In this document: positions 7,090 through 14,421 of the stretch, one piece after another | How the letters are laid out: each line of letters opens with the position of its first letter | How positions within the stretch are numbered: the first letter of the stretch is position 1 | NCBI GenBank assembly: GCA_964409695.1 | Contig: CAYPDX010000017.1 | Span: 1 to 24,964 of the forward strand | Reading direction: 5' to 3' | Length of the DNA stretch: 24,964 nucleotides | DNA from: JABDAD01 sp964409695 | GTDB lineage: Bacteria; Pseudomonadota; Alphaproteobacteria; Rickettsiales; Rickettsiaceae | The notes under the pieces: model-generated | What the model was told of the DNA's origin: nothing | What the model saw: only the letters and a program-made list of their open reading frames with translations | The model's database searches: none | Program-made: the position numbers and the translations under genes

Positions 7090-8209
7090 TGGTTAATCCA
7101 AAAATTCGTTTGCCATTATAAGTCAAAATCATTGGCTTTATTGTTTCATCATTAATATCAATTTTAGTATTTTTGGCAAACATATAAGTTACAAGATTAG
7201 CTATATTTTTAGCATATAATTTGGACGCGTCATTGGAGATTTTTGATGCAAAATTTTCATATCCAATAATTTTAACACCATTTTCTTCAACTATTTGATT
7301 CATTCTTGTCCATTCGCTATTACCGCCAGAACTTGCCGCAATGTCAACAATGATAGAGCCATGTTTCATTTTCCCTATCATTTCCTTAGTAATAAGAATT
7401 GGAGCTTTTTTACCTGGAATCATTGCAGTTGAAATTACTATATCAAATTTTGATATTTCTTCGAGCAACATTGCCTCTTGACGTTTCCCAAATTCAGAAT
7501 CAACGCTGGTAGCATAACCTCCTGCATTTGAAAAATCGGCGCTTAGGTCTGGATGAATAAATTTTGCGCCAAGACTTTCAACTTGCTCTTTTGCCGTTGT
7601 TCTTACGTCATAACCAAAAACTGAAGCTCCGAGCCTTCGCGCTGTTGCTATTGCTTGAAGCCCTGCAACGCCAGCTCCTAAGACAAAGATTTTTGCTGGT
7701 GTAATTGTTCCAGCTGCCGTCATAAGCATTGGGAAAGCGCGTAAATATTGGTATGATGCTTCTATAACGGCTCTATAGCCAACTAAATTTGCTTGGGAAG
7801 ATAAAGCATCAAAAGATTGTGCCTTAGTTGTTCTTGGTACAAGATCTAGGGATAATAGATTGATTTTTTTCTCTGTATAAAAATCAATCAAAGAGTCATT
7901 GGAATAAGGATTAAGCAATCCAATTATTAATGCGCTCTCTTTTGCGAACTCTTTTTCAGTGTGAGTTTCATGCTCGGGAGAGAATTGAACTTTTGCAATA
8001 ATATCTGCATCAGAAATTACCTCAAGTGGCACAGAGGAAATTTTTGCGCCAGCCTCAGTATATTCTTGATCTGTATAATTACTAGCAAGTCCTGCGCCTT
8101 TTTCTATGCAAACTTCATATCCGGCTTTTACAAAAATTTTTGCAGTTTCTGGAGTTATGGCAACTCTTTTTTCATTGCTTGCTTTCTCTTTTAATGCTGA
8201 TATTTTCAT
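7082..8209 (-). CDS. pntA: NAD(P) transhydrogenase subunit alpha, part 1 (PntAA, NAD(H)-binding domain I)
   Basis: This 375-residue protein forms the soluble NAD(H)-binding domain of proton-translocating transhydrogenase, which makes NADPH from NADH at the expense of the proton gradient. It begins with the AlaDH/PNT N-terminal lobe (KRVAITPETAK, about 14-24), contains the transhydrogenase sequence AQSFDALSSQAN (about 130-141), a Rossmann loop GAGVAG (about 178-183) and ISTAMIPGKKAPILIT towards the C terminus, which distinguishes it from alanine dehydrogenase. The length matches split PntAA proteins of alphaproteobacteria. The frame extends upstream to 8254, but MKISALKEKASNEKRV at 8209 is the family start. 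PntAB (membrane anchor) and PntB are absent: the next gene, overlapping by 8 bases, is a patatin lipoprotein. The partners should lie elsewhere if the enzyme works. Confidence 0.88.
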   Translation of the reverse strand: MKISALKEKASNEKRVAITPETAKIFVKAGYEVCIEKGAGLASNYTDQEYTEAGAKISSVPLEVISDADIIAKVQFSPEHETHTEKEFAKESALIIGLLNPYSNDSLIDFYTEKKINLLSLDLVPRTTKAQSFDALSSQANLVGYRAVIEASYQYLRAFPMLMTAAGTITPAKIFVLGAGVAGLQAIATARRLGASVFGYDVRTTAKEQVESLGAKFIHPDLSADFSNAGGYATSVDSEFGKRQEAMLLEEISKFDIVISTAMIPGKKAPILITKEMIGKMKHGSIIVDIAASSGGNSEWTRMNQIVEENGVKIIGYENFASKISNDASKLYAKNIANLVTYMFAKNTKIDINDETIKPMILTYNGKRIFGLTNA

Positions 8210-8274
8210 TCTTATTGGACTGATTATATAATTTTTCAATATACTATTTACCATCCAATTTGCTAGTATAAAAA

Positions 8275-8940
8275 ATGTTTAGAACCCTTATTATATTATT
8301 CATTGTTATTTTTAATTCTTTGCCTGCTTTTGCGGATGGTGTTTGCTCTGCTGTTGAGCTTAGGAGAATAGACGAATATTTGAATAAATTAGATAAAGTT
8401 GCTATTAAATTTACTCAAATCTCAACAGATGATACTGGAGCTGAGGCTTCTGGCCTTCTTTTAATTCAAAAACCATCAAGATTTAGGATAAATTATGATT
8501 TGCCACATCCATTATTAATTGTTGGGACCAAGAATTTTATTTCAATATATGATTATGATTTGGATGAATTATCCCGGGTAGATTCATCTGATAATGTATT
8601 TAAGTTTTTGCTTGAGCTAAATGTCTCGATTCAAAAATCTGTTGCGATTGAGAAATGTTACTCAATGGAGAATAGTTTTGAATTATTAGTAAAGCACAAA
8701 GGAACAGATCAGAAAGCTGTTATTATTTTTGACAAACATCCTATGAAATTAAAGGAAATGTCTATACCAAATGATGGAAATGATATCACCAAAGGTGCTG
8801 TAATTATAGACTTACAAGAGTATTTTTATTATACTAAACCCTTAGGAAGAGATATGTTTTCTATGAAAGATGTAAAAATATTCGGCTCTCTAAAAAGATA
8901 TACGTCAGACGAAATTTTAAAAAATATCATCAAAAAATAA
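8275..8940 (+). CDS. lolA: LolA-like outer-membrane lipoprotein carrier protein
   Basis: This 221-residue periplasmic protein has an N-terminal Sec signal (about 1-20, cleavage likely after AFA). The mature part has the LolA/COG2834 layout: a helix near 30-42, the strand pair KFTQIS...ASGLLLIQKPSRFRINYD (45-74; Pro and Arg before the Y-D are typical) and TKNFISIYDYDLDELSRVD (about 84-102). LolA carries lipoproteins released by LolCDE across the periplasm to the outer membrane, consistent with the two lipoproteins predicted nearby (DacB, patatin). It is divergent from pntAA across a 65-base AT-rich gap and is followed by a tRNA gene and lptG on the same strand. Family members are weakly conserved, so a LolA-like protein with another cargo is possible. 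Confidence 0.82.
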   Translation: MFRTLIILFIVIFNSLPAFADGVCSAVELRRIDEYLNKLDKVAIKFTQISTDDTGAEASGLLLIQKPSRFRINYDLPHPLLIVGTKNFISIYDYDLDELSRVDSSDNVFKFLLELNVSIQKSVAIEKCYSMENSFELLVKHKGTDQKAVIIFDKHPMKLKEMSIPNDGNDITKGAVIIDLQEYFYYTKPLGRDMFSMKDVKIFGSLKRYTSDEILKNIIKK

Positions 8941-8995
8941 ATTTCTAATAGACTTCAGAATATAAAAATAGTATATCTATCTACCTGTTTATTAA

Positions 8996-9072
8996 GGGTC
9001 TGTAGTTCAGTTGGTTAGAACCCACCGCTCATAACGGTGTTGTCGCAGGTTCAAGTCCTGTCGGACCCACCA
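8996..9072 (+). tRNA. tRNA with CAT anticodon (elongator Met, or Ile2 decoding AUA)
   Basis: A complete 77-base cloverleaf with an encoded CCA. The acceptor GGGTCTG (8996-9002) pairs with CGGACCC (9062-9068), with one G-U. The D stem GTTC/GAAC is at 9005-9008/9018-9021, the anticodon stem CACCG/CGGTG at 9023-9027/9035-9039 with loop CTCATAA and anticodon CAT at 9030-9032, and the T stem GCAGG/CCTGT flanks TTCAAGT. The first acceptor pair is G-C, so it is not the initiator. A CAT anticodon can be elongator Met or, when lysidine-modified by TilS, Ile2; the GTCGC-x-GGTTCAAGTCC segment resembles many Ile2 tRNAs, but sequence alone does not settle it. It lies 18 bases before the lptG start. Confidence 0.95.
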
Positions 9073-9090
9073 TCTCCATTAAGGGAACGG

Positions 9091-10188
9091 ATGCTACTCT
9101 CTAGGGTATTTTTATTATATCTTTCTCGAAATTTTTTATGGTCTTTATTAATAACAACCATATTAATTGCAACTTGCATTTTATTTGCAAATTTTTTTGA
9201 TGTTCTAAATAGACTTAGAACAACAATTGTTCCTTTCTCGATGTTAGTTAACTTAGCATTGCTAAAACTTCCATATTTGCTTAACGAGCTTTTCCCCCTT
9301 GTTATTTTGATGGCTTCGTTGTTCTTTTTTGAAAATCTATCACGTAATCATGAACTTGTTATTATGTTCAGTAGCGGTGTATCTATTTGGAAGTTACTTC
9401 AGCCCATATTATTGATTTCACTCACGCTTTGTATTTTAGCACTAATGCTTTTACAGCCTTTCGCCTCTTATTGCTTAGCAAAGCAAGAGAGATTGGAGGC
9501 AGGTGTTACAAATTATAGATCACGGAGTGCAATTAGTCTTTCAGAGGGCGGCTTATATATTGCAGAAAATATTGAAGGACAAAATAGAGTCTATATAGCA
9601 AAAACAATAACTCCAAATACATCAACATTACATAATATTACTATTTTGATTTTAGACCATGAAAATGGATTTATAAAAAGGTTGGATTCTTCGCAGGCTG
9701 TGCTTAATAATGGAATTATAGATTTTATTTCAGGCGGAACAGAAATAGATAAAGAAGGAATTTCTAGTTCTTTTTCTCATCTAAAACTTTCTACAAATCT
9801 TGATATTAGTTACATAGTAAAAAAATTCACATCGCCCGAAAATATTTCTTTCTGGAAGCTTGCTCCATTATATACTCAGCTCGAGAAATCTGGAATTAAG
9901 GCTGATAAATTTATAAGCTATTATTATAAATTACTGTTTAGACCAATATATTCTCTTGCTGTTGTCTTTGTTGCTGCCTGTTTTATCAATCTTAATCCAA
10001 GAGGCAAAGTTGGAATAAGAGTTATGGGTATTGGTGGAATAATAGGACTTTTAATTCATAGTGCGAAGGAAATAATAACCGCGTTTTTGCTCGCTAATAA
10101 CTTTAGCTATTCTAATGCGCAAATTATGCCTGGAGTAATTATTATGATTATCTCCATTTCGATTATAATTAATAAATTCGAAACTTAA
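9091..10188 (+). CDS. lptG: LPS export ABC transporter permease, LptG-like
   Basis: This 365-residue LptF/LptG (YjgP/YjgQ) permease has three N-terminal and three C-terminal membrane segments around a periplasmic beta-jellyroll domain (about 130-260). The cytoplasmic segment LSRNHELVIMFSSGVSIWKL matches the alphaproteobacterial LptG pattern LSR-x-x-ELV-x-x-x-x-x-GVS-x-W better than LptF. In the LptB2FG complex it extracts LPS from the inner membrane. The open frame reaches back to a GTG at 9037 inside the tRNA, which cannot be the start. The ATG at 9091, with AAGGGAA upstream, gives the normal N terminus MLLSRVFLLYLSRNFL. LptF is not adjacent. The stop overlaps the stop of the convergent toxin gene by four bases (TTAA). 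Confidence 0.85.
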   Translation: MLLSRVFLLYLSRNFLWSLLITTILIATCILFANFFDVLNRLRTTIVPFSMLVNLALLKLPYLLNELFPLVILMASLFFFENLSRNHELVIMFSSGVSIWKLLQPILLISLTLCILALMLLQPFASYCLAKQERLEAGVTNYRSRSAISLSEGGLYIAENIEGQNRVYIAKTITPNTSTLHNITILILDHENGFIKRLDSSQAVLNNGIIDFISGGTEIDKEGISSSFSHLKLSTNLDISYIVKKFTSPENISFWKLAPLYTQLEKSGIKADKFISYYYKLLFRPIYSLAVVFVAACFINLNPRGKVGIRVMGIGGIIGLLIHSAKEIITAFLLANNFSYSNAQIMPGVIIMIISISIIINKFET

Positions 10189-10451
10189 TTGTCTAGATAA
10201 TGGCTCCACATTCTCAGAATTTTTATAATTTTTTCTGACTCGTAAATTTGATAAACTAATCTATGTTGTATATTTATTCTTCTAGAGTAGCATCCTTCTA
10301 AATCACCAACCAGCTTTTCAAATGGTGGATAATTTTTCCATGGATTTACTTCTAAGATCTTAAGTAGATTTTCAGTCTTGGGCTTTAATCCTGAATTTTT
10401 TATTTTAGCAGCATCTTTCTGTGCGTGGCTTAAGTAGATTATTTTGTACAA
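10185..10451 (-). CDS. Txe/YoeB-family mRNA-interferase toxin
   Basis: This 88-residue RelE-superfamily toxin would cleave mRNA at the ribosome when freed from its antitoxin. The C-terminal half has the family core SRRINIQHRLVYQI followed by ILRMWSHY, with the basic residues and terminal His/Tyr that carry activity in YoeB. The start is TTG at 10451, one base after the antitoxin TAA; MYKI-type N termini are usual in this subfamily, so I accept the TTG as a low-efficiency start that could favour antitoxin over toxin. The gene overlaps lptG tail to tail by four bases. With the antitoxin it forms a complete-looking type II addiction module. Confidence 0.85.
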   Translation of the reverse strand: MYKIIYLSHAQKDAAKIKNSGLKPKTENLLKILEVNPWKNYPPFEKLVGDLEGCYSRRINIQHRLVYQIYESEKIIKILRMWSHYLDN

Positions 10452-10452
10452 T

Positions 10453-10695
10453 TTACCAATCTAGTTTGTCTGAACATTTAGATGGTTTTTCTTTCATTCC
10501 TTCTTGTAACGATTTTTTCATGCCTGGGATAGATAAAAGAAATAAAGTTTCTTGCATACTTCTATAATCTTCTTCTGAAATTATAACAGCATTATTCCTG
10601 CGACCCTTTACATAGACTCGATCATGAACTTCAGATACTTGATCAATTATTTTGTATAATTTAGATCTCGCTTCGCTTGTTGTATAAATTTCCAT
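10453..10695 (-). CDS. YefM/Phd-family antitoxin
   Basis: This 80-residue antitoxin has an N-terminal DNA-binding and dimerisation part (MEIYTTSEARSKLYKIIDQV), the V-Y-V-K-G-R-R-N-N-A-V-I-I-S strands (about 27-40), EEDYRSMQETLFLLSIP (41-57), and a basic, probably disordered toxin-wrapping tail ending KLDW. This is the standard YefM layout and length. It lies directly before the toxin, separated by one base. No clear Shine-Dalgarno sequence precedes the ATG. On this strand a TATAAT ends only two bases before the ATG, which would make the message leaderless if it is used. Two GTAC cores 12 bases apart lie upstream and may be the operator. Confidence 0.85.
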   Translation of the reverse strand: MEIYTTSEARSKLYKIIDQVSEVHDRVYVKGRRNNAVIISEEDYRSMQETLFLLSIPGMKKSLQEGMKEKPSKCSDKLDW

Positions 10696-10725
10696 ATATT
10701 ATAGCATCATATGATATTTGGAATA

Positions 10726-10745
10726 TGGTACTATTATTGGTACGT
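10726..10745. promoter_or_regulatory. Possible antitoxin operator: paired GTAC cores
   Basis: GTAC occurs at 10728-10731 and 10740-10743, each preceded by TG or TTG, with centres 12 bases apart and 30-45 bases upstream of the antitoxin start. YefM-type operators are built from paired TGTACA palindromes, so these weaker cores are candidates for binding by the antitoxin or the complex. The element also lies between the antitoxin and the divergent 825-residue gene and could affect both. Confidence 0.3.
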
Positions 10746-10780
10746 GTTGTCAAGGTAGAACTAGCATTTTTTGAGAACTA

Positions 10781-10789
10781 TGTTATAAT
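10781..10789 (+). promoter_or_regulatory. Extended -10 promoter for the 825-residue gene
   Basis: TGTTATAAT is a perfect extended -10 element (TG-n-TATAAT), 40 bases before the ATG. No good -35 lies at the usual distance, which is common for extended -10 promoters. The leader holds a purine-rich AGAAGAGA Shine-Dalgarno sequence at about 10815-10822. Confidence 0.5.
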
Positions 10790-10829
10790 AGCCAGATCAT
10801 AAAGTTTCCAGCCAGAAGAGAACATCCCA

Positions 10830-13307
10830 ATGGATTATAAAATGTCAGAATCTACTACTACATCTAAACTAACTCTTTCAAAGAAAATTGGCACTACAGC
10901 GGTCAAAGAGTTAAATTTCTCAAAATTTTTACTCGCAAAAGCTGCGGCAAAAAGCCTGGAAGCAAAAAAAATAAAATTTGGTGGAAAGATTTCTGCTAAT
11001 AATTCTTGGTCATCTAAGGATAATAAAAAAGAAAATTCAGGAAAGAAATCTCAAGAATTTGCGCCTGTTGATTTGGGATTTCATGGAGATCAACATATAT
11101 TGAAACATGCTTTTAAACAGAGCATGAAGGCTAATCTCAATGAGAAAGCAAATGATAGGGATGATCTAATAACTGAATATATTACTTCGAAGATCTATAA
11201 TTTGCTCTTGCCAAATTCTTCTCCTAAAATTTCATTAGTTGATGGTAAGGATCAAAGTAATATACAGTTAATCTCTAAGTTAGTTAAGAATTCTCAGCCA
11301 TTGACTGAGCTCGTGGGACTCAAAGAAATTCAAGGGTTTGAAAATGTTTTAGCTTCGTGTCTATTTGCTGGAGAATTATATTCTGCTGCTCCGAATATAG
11401 CTGCTGTAATATCAAAAGATAAGAATAAAAATTCAATATACGAAGTTATTAAAGTACGCCCTGGAAGGTCAGGAGAAAAATATGCTAATGAAGATGATTT
11501 GAGGCGAGCATTACTTAATTGTTATTCTAAATTCACAAACAAAAGCGTGAATTTAAATAGTTCGAAATTTAAAGAAGCTATTCAAGATATATTAAAAATA
11601 GATGATCAAGAGATTCTAAAAATTATACAATTAGGATCTAATGAGCTTAAAATTCAGGGTGTGGATGTAGAAAATATCACATATAAACCTTCTACAATTG
11701 ATACTAATTCTTTCTTTATGCAAAATTTTCAAAATAGAAAAGAGCAGTTAAAGAAATTCAAGCAGCTTCTAGAAGTAATAGAGAAAATAGGCCCAGTAGA
11801 GGATGGGTGGCAAAAAGGAAGATGGTTAAAAAATCTTGGTTGTCAGAACCCTATTAATTGGTCTATAGAGAATCGCACTCGAATTGAAGGAAAACCTCCA
11901 GAACAGTGGGCTCTTGAAAATAATCAAAATATATATTCTGTACTATATTTGAAAAGGAAAATTGATGAAGATAAAGGACGCAGCAGTCCACTTTACGCGA
12001 AAAAGCTTCAAAATACTATAAAGGCTAAATTACGTTGTAACGAGGAAGAAGCTTATGAAGAATTGAAGTCTTGGTTTGCTAAGTATGAAGCAGAGGCACT
12101 GCAATCATATCAAGATGAAGGGAGCTCCATTGCTGGAAAAGATCCTGTTAATTGGGCTATTGAGAATTGCGAGAATATTTACGCGATAGAATTCCTAAAA
12201 AATATAATTGAGCAAGCTGGGCAAAGTGAGCGTAGGGATATTTTGGCTAAGCTTCAGAATATTTTTAAAGATGATGATAAAATGAGAGCTTGGCTTGCAA
12301 CAAATGATATAATTATTGAAGATGATCGTTCAGCGCTTCACGTATATGCGATGAATGATTTGACAATAGACGAGATTGAACCAATTTCTTGGGCTTTGCG
12401 TCATAATAAGAAAATATCTAACATAGACCCTATTATTTTTGCAGTAATAAATCAAAAAACGATAGAGTCCGAAGATCCAATTGCATTTGTTATAAAAAAT
12501 AGAAAGAAACTAGATGGGAAGGATCCAGTCGTATTTGCAGTTGAAAATAAACATAAAATAGAGTCAAGAGATCCAGTTCTTTGGGCTATAGAGAAAAACC
12601 AAAAAATTGAGTTGATGAATCCGATTCTATGGTCAATAGATAATTATAGGAAACATATTCATGATCCGTTCGCTCTTTCATTATTATATATCTATAATAA
12701 TAGGCACGCGCTTCAACATGTTAAGAATACAATTGAAAGAGCAACTAATGATGTATCTTTAGGAATTTTACAAGCAAGTGTTAAAGATACAATTTTTACT
12801 TTAGTTCAAACTCGAGAAGAGCAATCAGAAGAGCAAAAAACTGAGAAACTTACAAATATTGCAGTGACTCTCGAATTTTTAAAAAATGAAAGTGAGAAGA
12901 GTGAAAATTATCTATCATTAATTGCAACTATAGATGAGGCTAGAATTCCAGCTCAAGGATACAAGCTAAATGAGAATAGTAAAACTTATCAATCTTTGAT
13001 GTCTGAGGATATAAATTTAATAGCCGATAAGTTGATAGAGCAAGGAAAAAATGCCAAAAAATCTACAAAGTCAACAGAACTGAATATTATAAAGATAATG
13101 CAAGCATCGCCTGCTGTTCTTGCTGAGAAAATCGTCCTTATCGGTAGGAAGATTGATGAGATTCAAGAGGAGCAATCAAGCGCTAAAAAATTCAAAATGC
13201 GTGATAGTTGGGTAAGTTTTTGTAACCTTATAGAAAATTTTAAAGGTAAAAAACTAGTGGATGCAGATCTTGCAGAGGTGCTTAAAGAGCTCAAAGAAAT
13301 CCAATGA
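10830..13307 (+). CDS. Large unrecognised protein with exact 16-residue repeats
   Basis: This 825-residue soluble protein has no signal peptide or membrane segment that I can see. Residues 1-80 are Lys/Ser-rich and low in complexity. Residues 85-290 look globular (EYITSKIYNLLLPNSSPKI, later FAGELYSAAPNIAAVIS) and faintly recall divergent kinase folds, but lack a clear catalytic Asp. The core is a 16-residue repeat with consensus D/N-P-I/V-x-W/F-A-I/V-x-N-x-x-K-I-x-x-x. Units start at Asn340 and Pro356, then at Asp438, then in an unbroken run at Glu517, Asp533, Asp549, Asp565, Asp581 and Asn597, each exactly 16 apart, fading at Asp612. Charged segments of 60-80 residues separate the groups. 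Residues 640-825 are Glu/Lys-rich and helical. The gene stands alone behind an extended -10 promoter. A scaffold or secreted effector is plausible in a host-associated bacterium, but no function can be assigned. Confidence 0.9.
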   Translation: MDYKMSESTTTSKLTLSKKIGTTAVKELNFSKFLLAKAAAKSLEAKKIKFGGKISANNSWSSKDNKKENSGKKSQEFAPVDLGFHGDQHILKHAFKQSMKANLNEKANDRDDLITEYITSKIYNLLLPNSSPKISLVDGKDQSNIQLISKLVKNSQPLTELVGLKEIQGFENVLASCLFAGELYSAAPNIAAVISKDKNKNSIYEVIKVRPGRSGEKYANEDDLRRALLNCYSKFTNKSVNLNSSKFKEAIQDILKIDDQEILKIIQLGSNELKIQGVDVENITYKPSTIDTNSFFMQNFQNRKEQLKKFKQLLEVIEKIGPVEDGWQKGRWLKNLGCQNPINWSIENRTRIEGKPPEQWALENNQNIYSVLYLKRKIDEDKGRSSPLYAKKLQNTIKAKLRCNEEEAYEELKSWFAKYEAEALQSYQDEGSSIAGKDPVNWAIENCENIYAIEFLKNIIEQAGQSERRDILAKLQNIFKDDDKMRAWLATNDIIIEDDRSALHVYAMNDLTIDEIEPISWALRHNKKISNIDPIIFAVINQKTIESEDPIAFVIKNRKKLDGKDPVVFAVENKHKIESRDPVLWAIEKNQKIELMNPILWSIDNYRKHIHDPFALSLLYIYNNRHALQHVKNTIERATNDVSLGILQASVKDTIFTLVQTREEQSEEQKTEKLTNIAVTLEFLKNESEKSENYLSLIATIDEARIPAQGYKLNENSKTYQSLMSEDINLIADKLIEQGKNAKKSTKSTELNIIKIMQASPAVLAEKIVLIGRKIDEIQEEQSSAKKFKMRDSWVSFCNLIENFKGKKLVDADLAEVLKELKEIQ

Positions 13308-13326
13308 TTATTGACTTATCTCACAT

Positions 13327-13360
13327 AATCTCACGTAGTATATATTATATATGTGAGATT
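13327..13360. terminator. Hairpin downstream of the 825-residue gene
   Basis: AATCTCACGTA (13327-13337) pairs with TATGTGAGATT (13350-13360) in an 11-base stem with one G-U and a 12-base AT loop, 20 bases past the stop. There is no T run after it, so it is not a canonical intrinsic terminator. TCTCACRTA also occurs once more, as a direct repeat just before the stem (13317-13325). It may stabilise the 3' end of the message or be a repeat remnant. Confidence 0.4.
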
Positions 13361-13516
13361 AAAATGAGCTGGCATATGCTCCATTAATTCAACTTCATTA
13401 TCATCAGATATTCATCTAAAAACTTGTCTCTGATTTTAAGTTAACGAGCTTCTGTGTCATAAATTTTAAAACCCTGTTTTCTATATAAATTGAGCGCATC
13501 AAGGTTGTAGTAAAAC
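13361..13516 (-). pseudogene. GNAT acetyltransferase C-terminal remnant
   Basis: Read from the edge of the insertion element, the minus strand encodes FYYNLDALNLYRKQGFKIYD, the C-terminal GNAT signature (N-x-x-A-x-x-L-Y-x-x-x-G-F), and then stops at TAA (13441-13443). The rest is recognisable across a stop and a shift (LKIRDKFLDEYL, then DDNEVELMEHMPAHF), ending near 13361. The N-terminal two thirds are missing: the IS630-type element begins exactly where the homology ends, and what lies beyond the element is not GNAT. Confidence 0.6.
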
Positions 13517-14419
13517 AACTTGAATATGGGATGAGTTTGTATTATACTCGAAATAAAAATGTCAACAAAAGCATACAGTAAGGATCTAAGGTCAAAAGTA
13601 ATAAATCACCTAAAAGTTGATAGTTCACAGATAAAGGCGTCGCAACTATTTAACGTAAGCAAGAGTACAGTAAGTAGATGGTGGATTACTTTTACAGAAG
13701 AAAAAAGAATAGAGCCCAAGCCAAGAGGTGGAAGCAAGAATAAAGTTAGCCTAGAAGACATAGGTAAATTTGTAGAGAATAACCCAGATAAAACACTTAA
13801 GTTAATAGGAGAGCACTTTGGTATTAGCGGTACTGCTTGTTATAAGAAACTAAAGAAGCTCGGCTATAGTTATAAAAAAAACCTTTACCTAGCTGGAAGC
13901 GAATCAAGATAAGCGAGATGAGTACCTAAAAGCCATAAAGTCTATTGACTATCATAATCTTGTATATATTGACGAAAGCGGTATAGACATGACAATTACA
14001 AAAGATATGGGTTGGGACAAGAAAGGTCTTGCTTTAAACGCGAAGAATAGTGGAAAATATTATCAAAGAACGAATATAATAGCTCTGGATTAAACGGAAA
14101 TAAACTCATAGCTCCTTGGTATTTAATGGTTCATGTAATACTGAGATATTTTATATTTAGGTTGAGCAATTTTTGATTAAGGAGCTCAAGCCTGAGCAAA
14201 TTGTGGTAATGGATAATGCATCCTTTCATAAGTCCGAAAAAACAAAATTATTGATAGCGTCTGCGGGCTGTACAGTAATCTTTCTCCTTCCTTATTCTTC
14301 TGATCTAAATCCCATAGAGAAATTCTGGGCTAATATGAAAAGATGGATTAAAAGCAAAATAACAAACGGGTCTTTATTTGATACCATCTCTCAATTCTTC
14401 CTCGTCCCATATTCATGTT
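13517..14419 (+). mobile_element. IS630-type insertion sequence (degenerate)
   Basis: A ~903-base element is bounded by 19-base inverted repeats. The left end (13517-13535) is AACTTGAATATGGGATGAG; the right end (14401-14419) is its inverted copy with two changes, reading AACATGAATATGGGACGAG on the minus strand. Inside is a broken IS630/Tc1-mariner-type DDE transposase. IS630 elements target TA dinucleotides. TA occurs near both ends (13511-13512 and 14419-14420), but I cannot define an exact target duplication. The flanks carry parts of two different dead genes, so insertion was accompanied or followed by deletion. Confidence 0.8.
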
Positions 14420-14421
14420 AA
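13559..14421 (+). pseudogene. IS630-family transposase, frameshifted
   Basis: The first frame (13559-13912) encodes the N-terminal helix-turn-helix part, MSTKAYSKDLRSKVINHL, and a second winged-helix segment ending GYSYKKN. Near 13880 a shift moves the reading to LEANQDKRDEYLKAIKSID, followed by the first catalytic Asp in VYIDESGID. After NIIAL near 14090 further shifts and a TAG (replacing a Trp codon, about 14158) break the middle. The last frame (from 14173) holds the second Asp in VVMDNASFHKS and the catalytic Glu in NPIEKFW. All three DDE residues survive, but in different frames. It is non-autonomous unless complemented by another copy. The stop at 14419-14421 reaches to the right terminal repeat. 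Confidence 0.85.

Noticed and set aside
8210..8254. 15-residue N-terminal extension of PntAA
   Set aside because: PntAA proteins begin at the M-K-I-x-x-x-K-E segment; the extension is AT-rich and has no counterpart.
9037..9090. GTG start at 9037 extending LptG by 18 residues
   Set aside because: The codon lies inside the tRNA anticodon stem, and the ATG at 9091 gives the family N terminus with a Shine-Dalgarno sequence.
10457..10705. TATAAT just before the antitoxin ATG as a firm promoter
   Set aside because: It lies only two bases upstream, with no -35; use would require a leaderless message, so it is only mentioned and not listed as a promoter.
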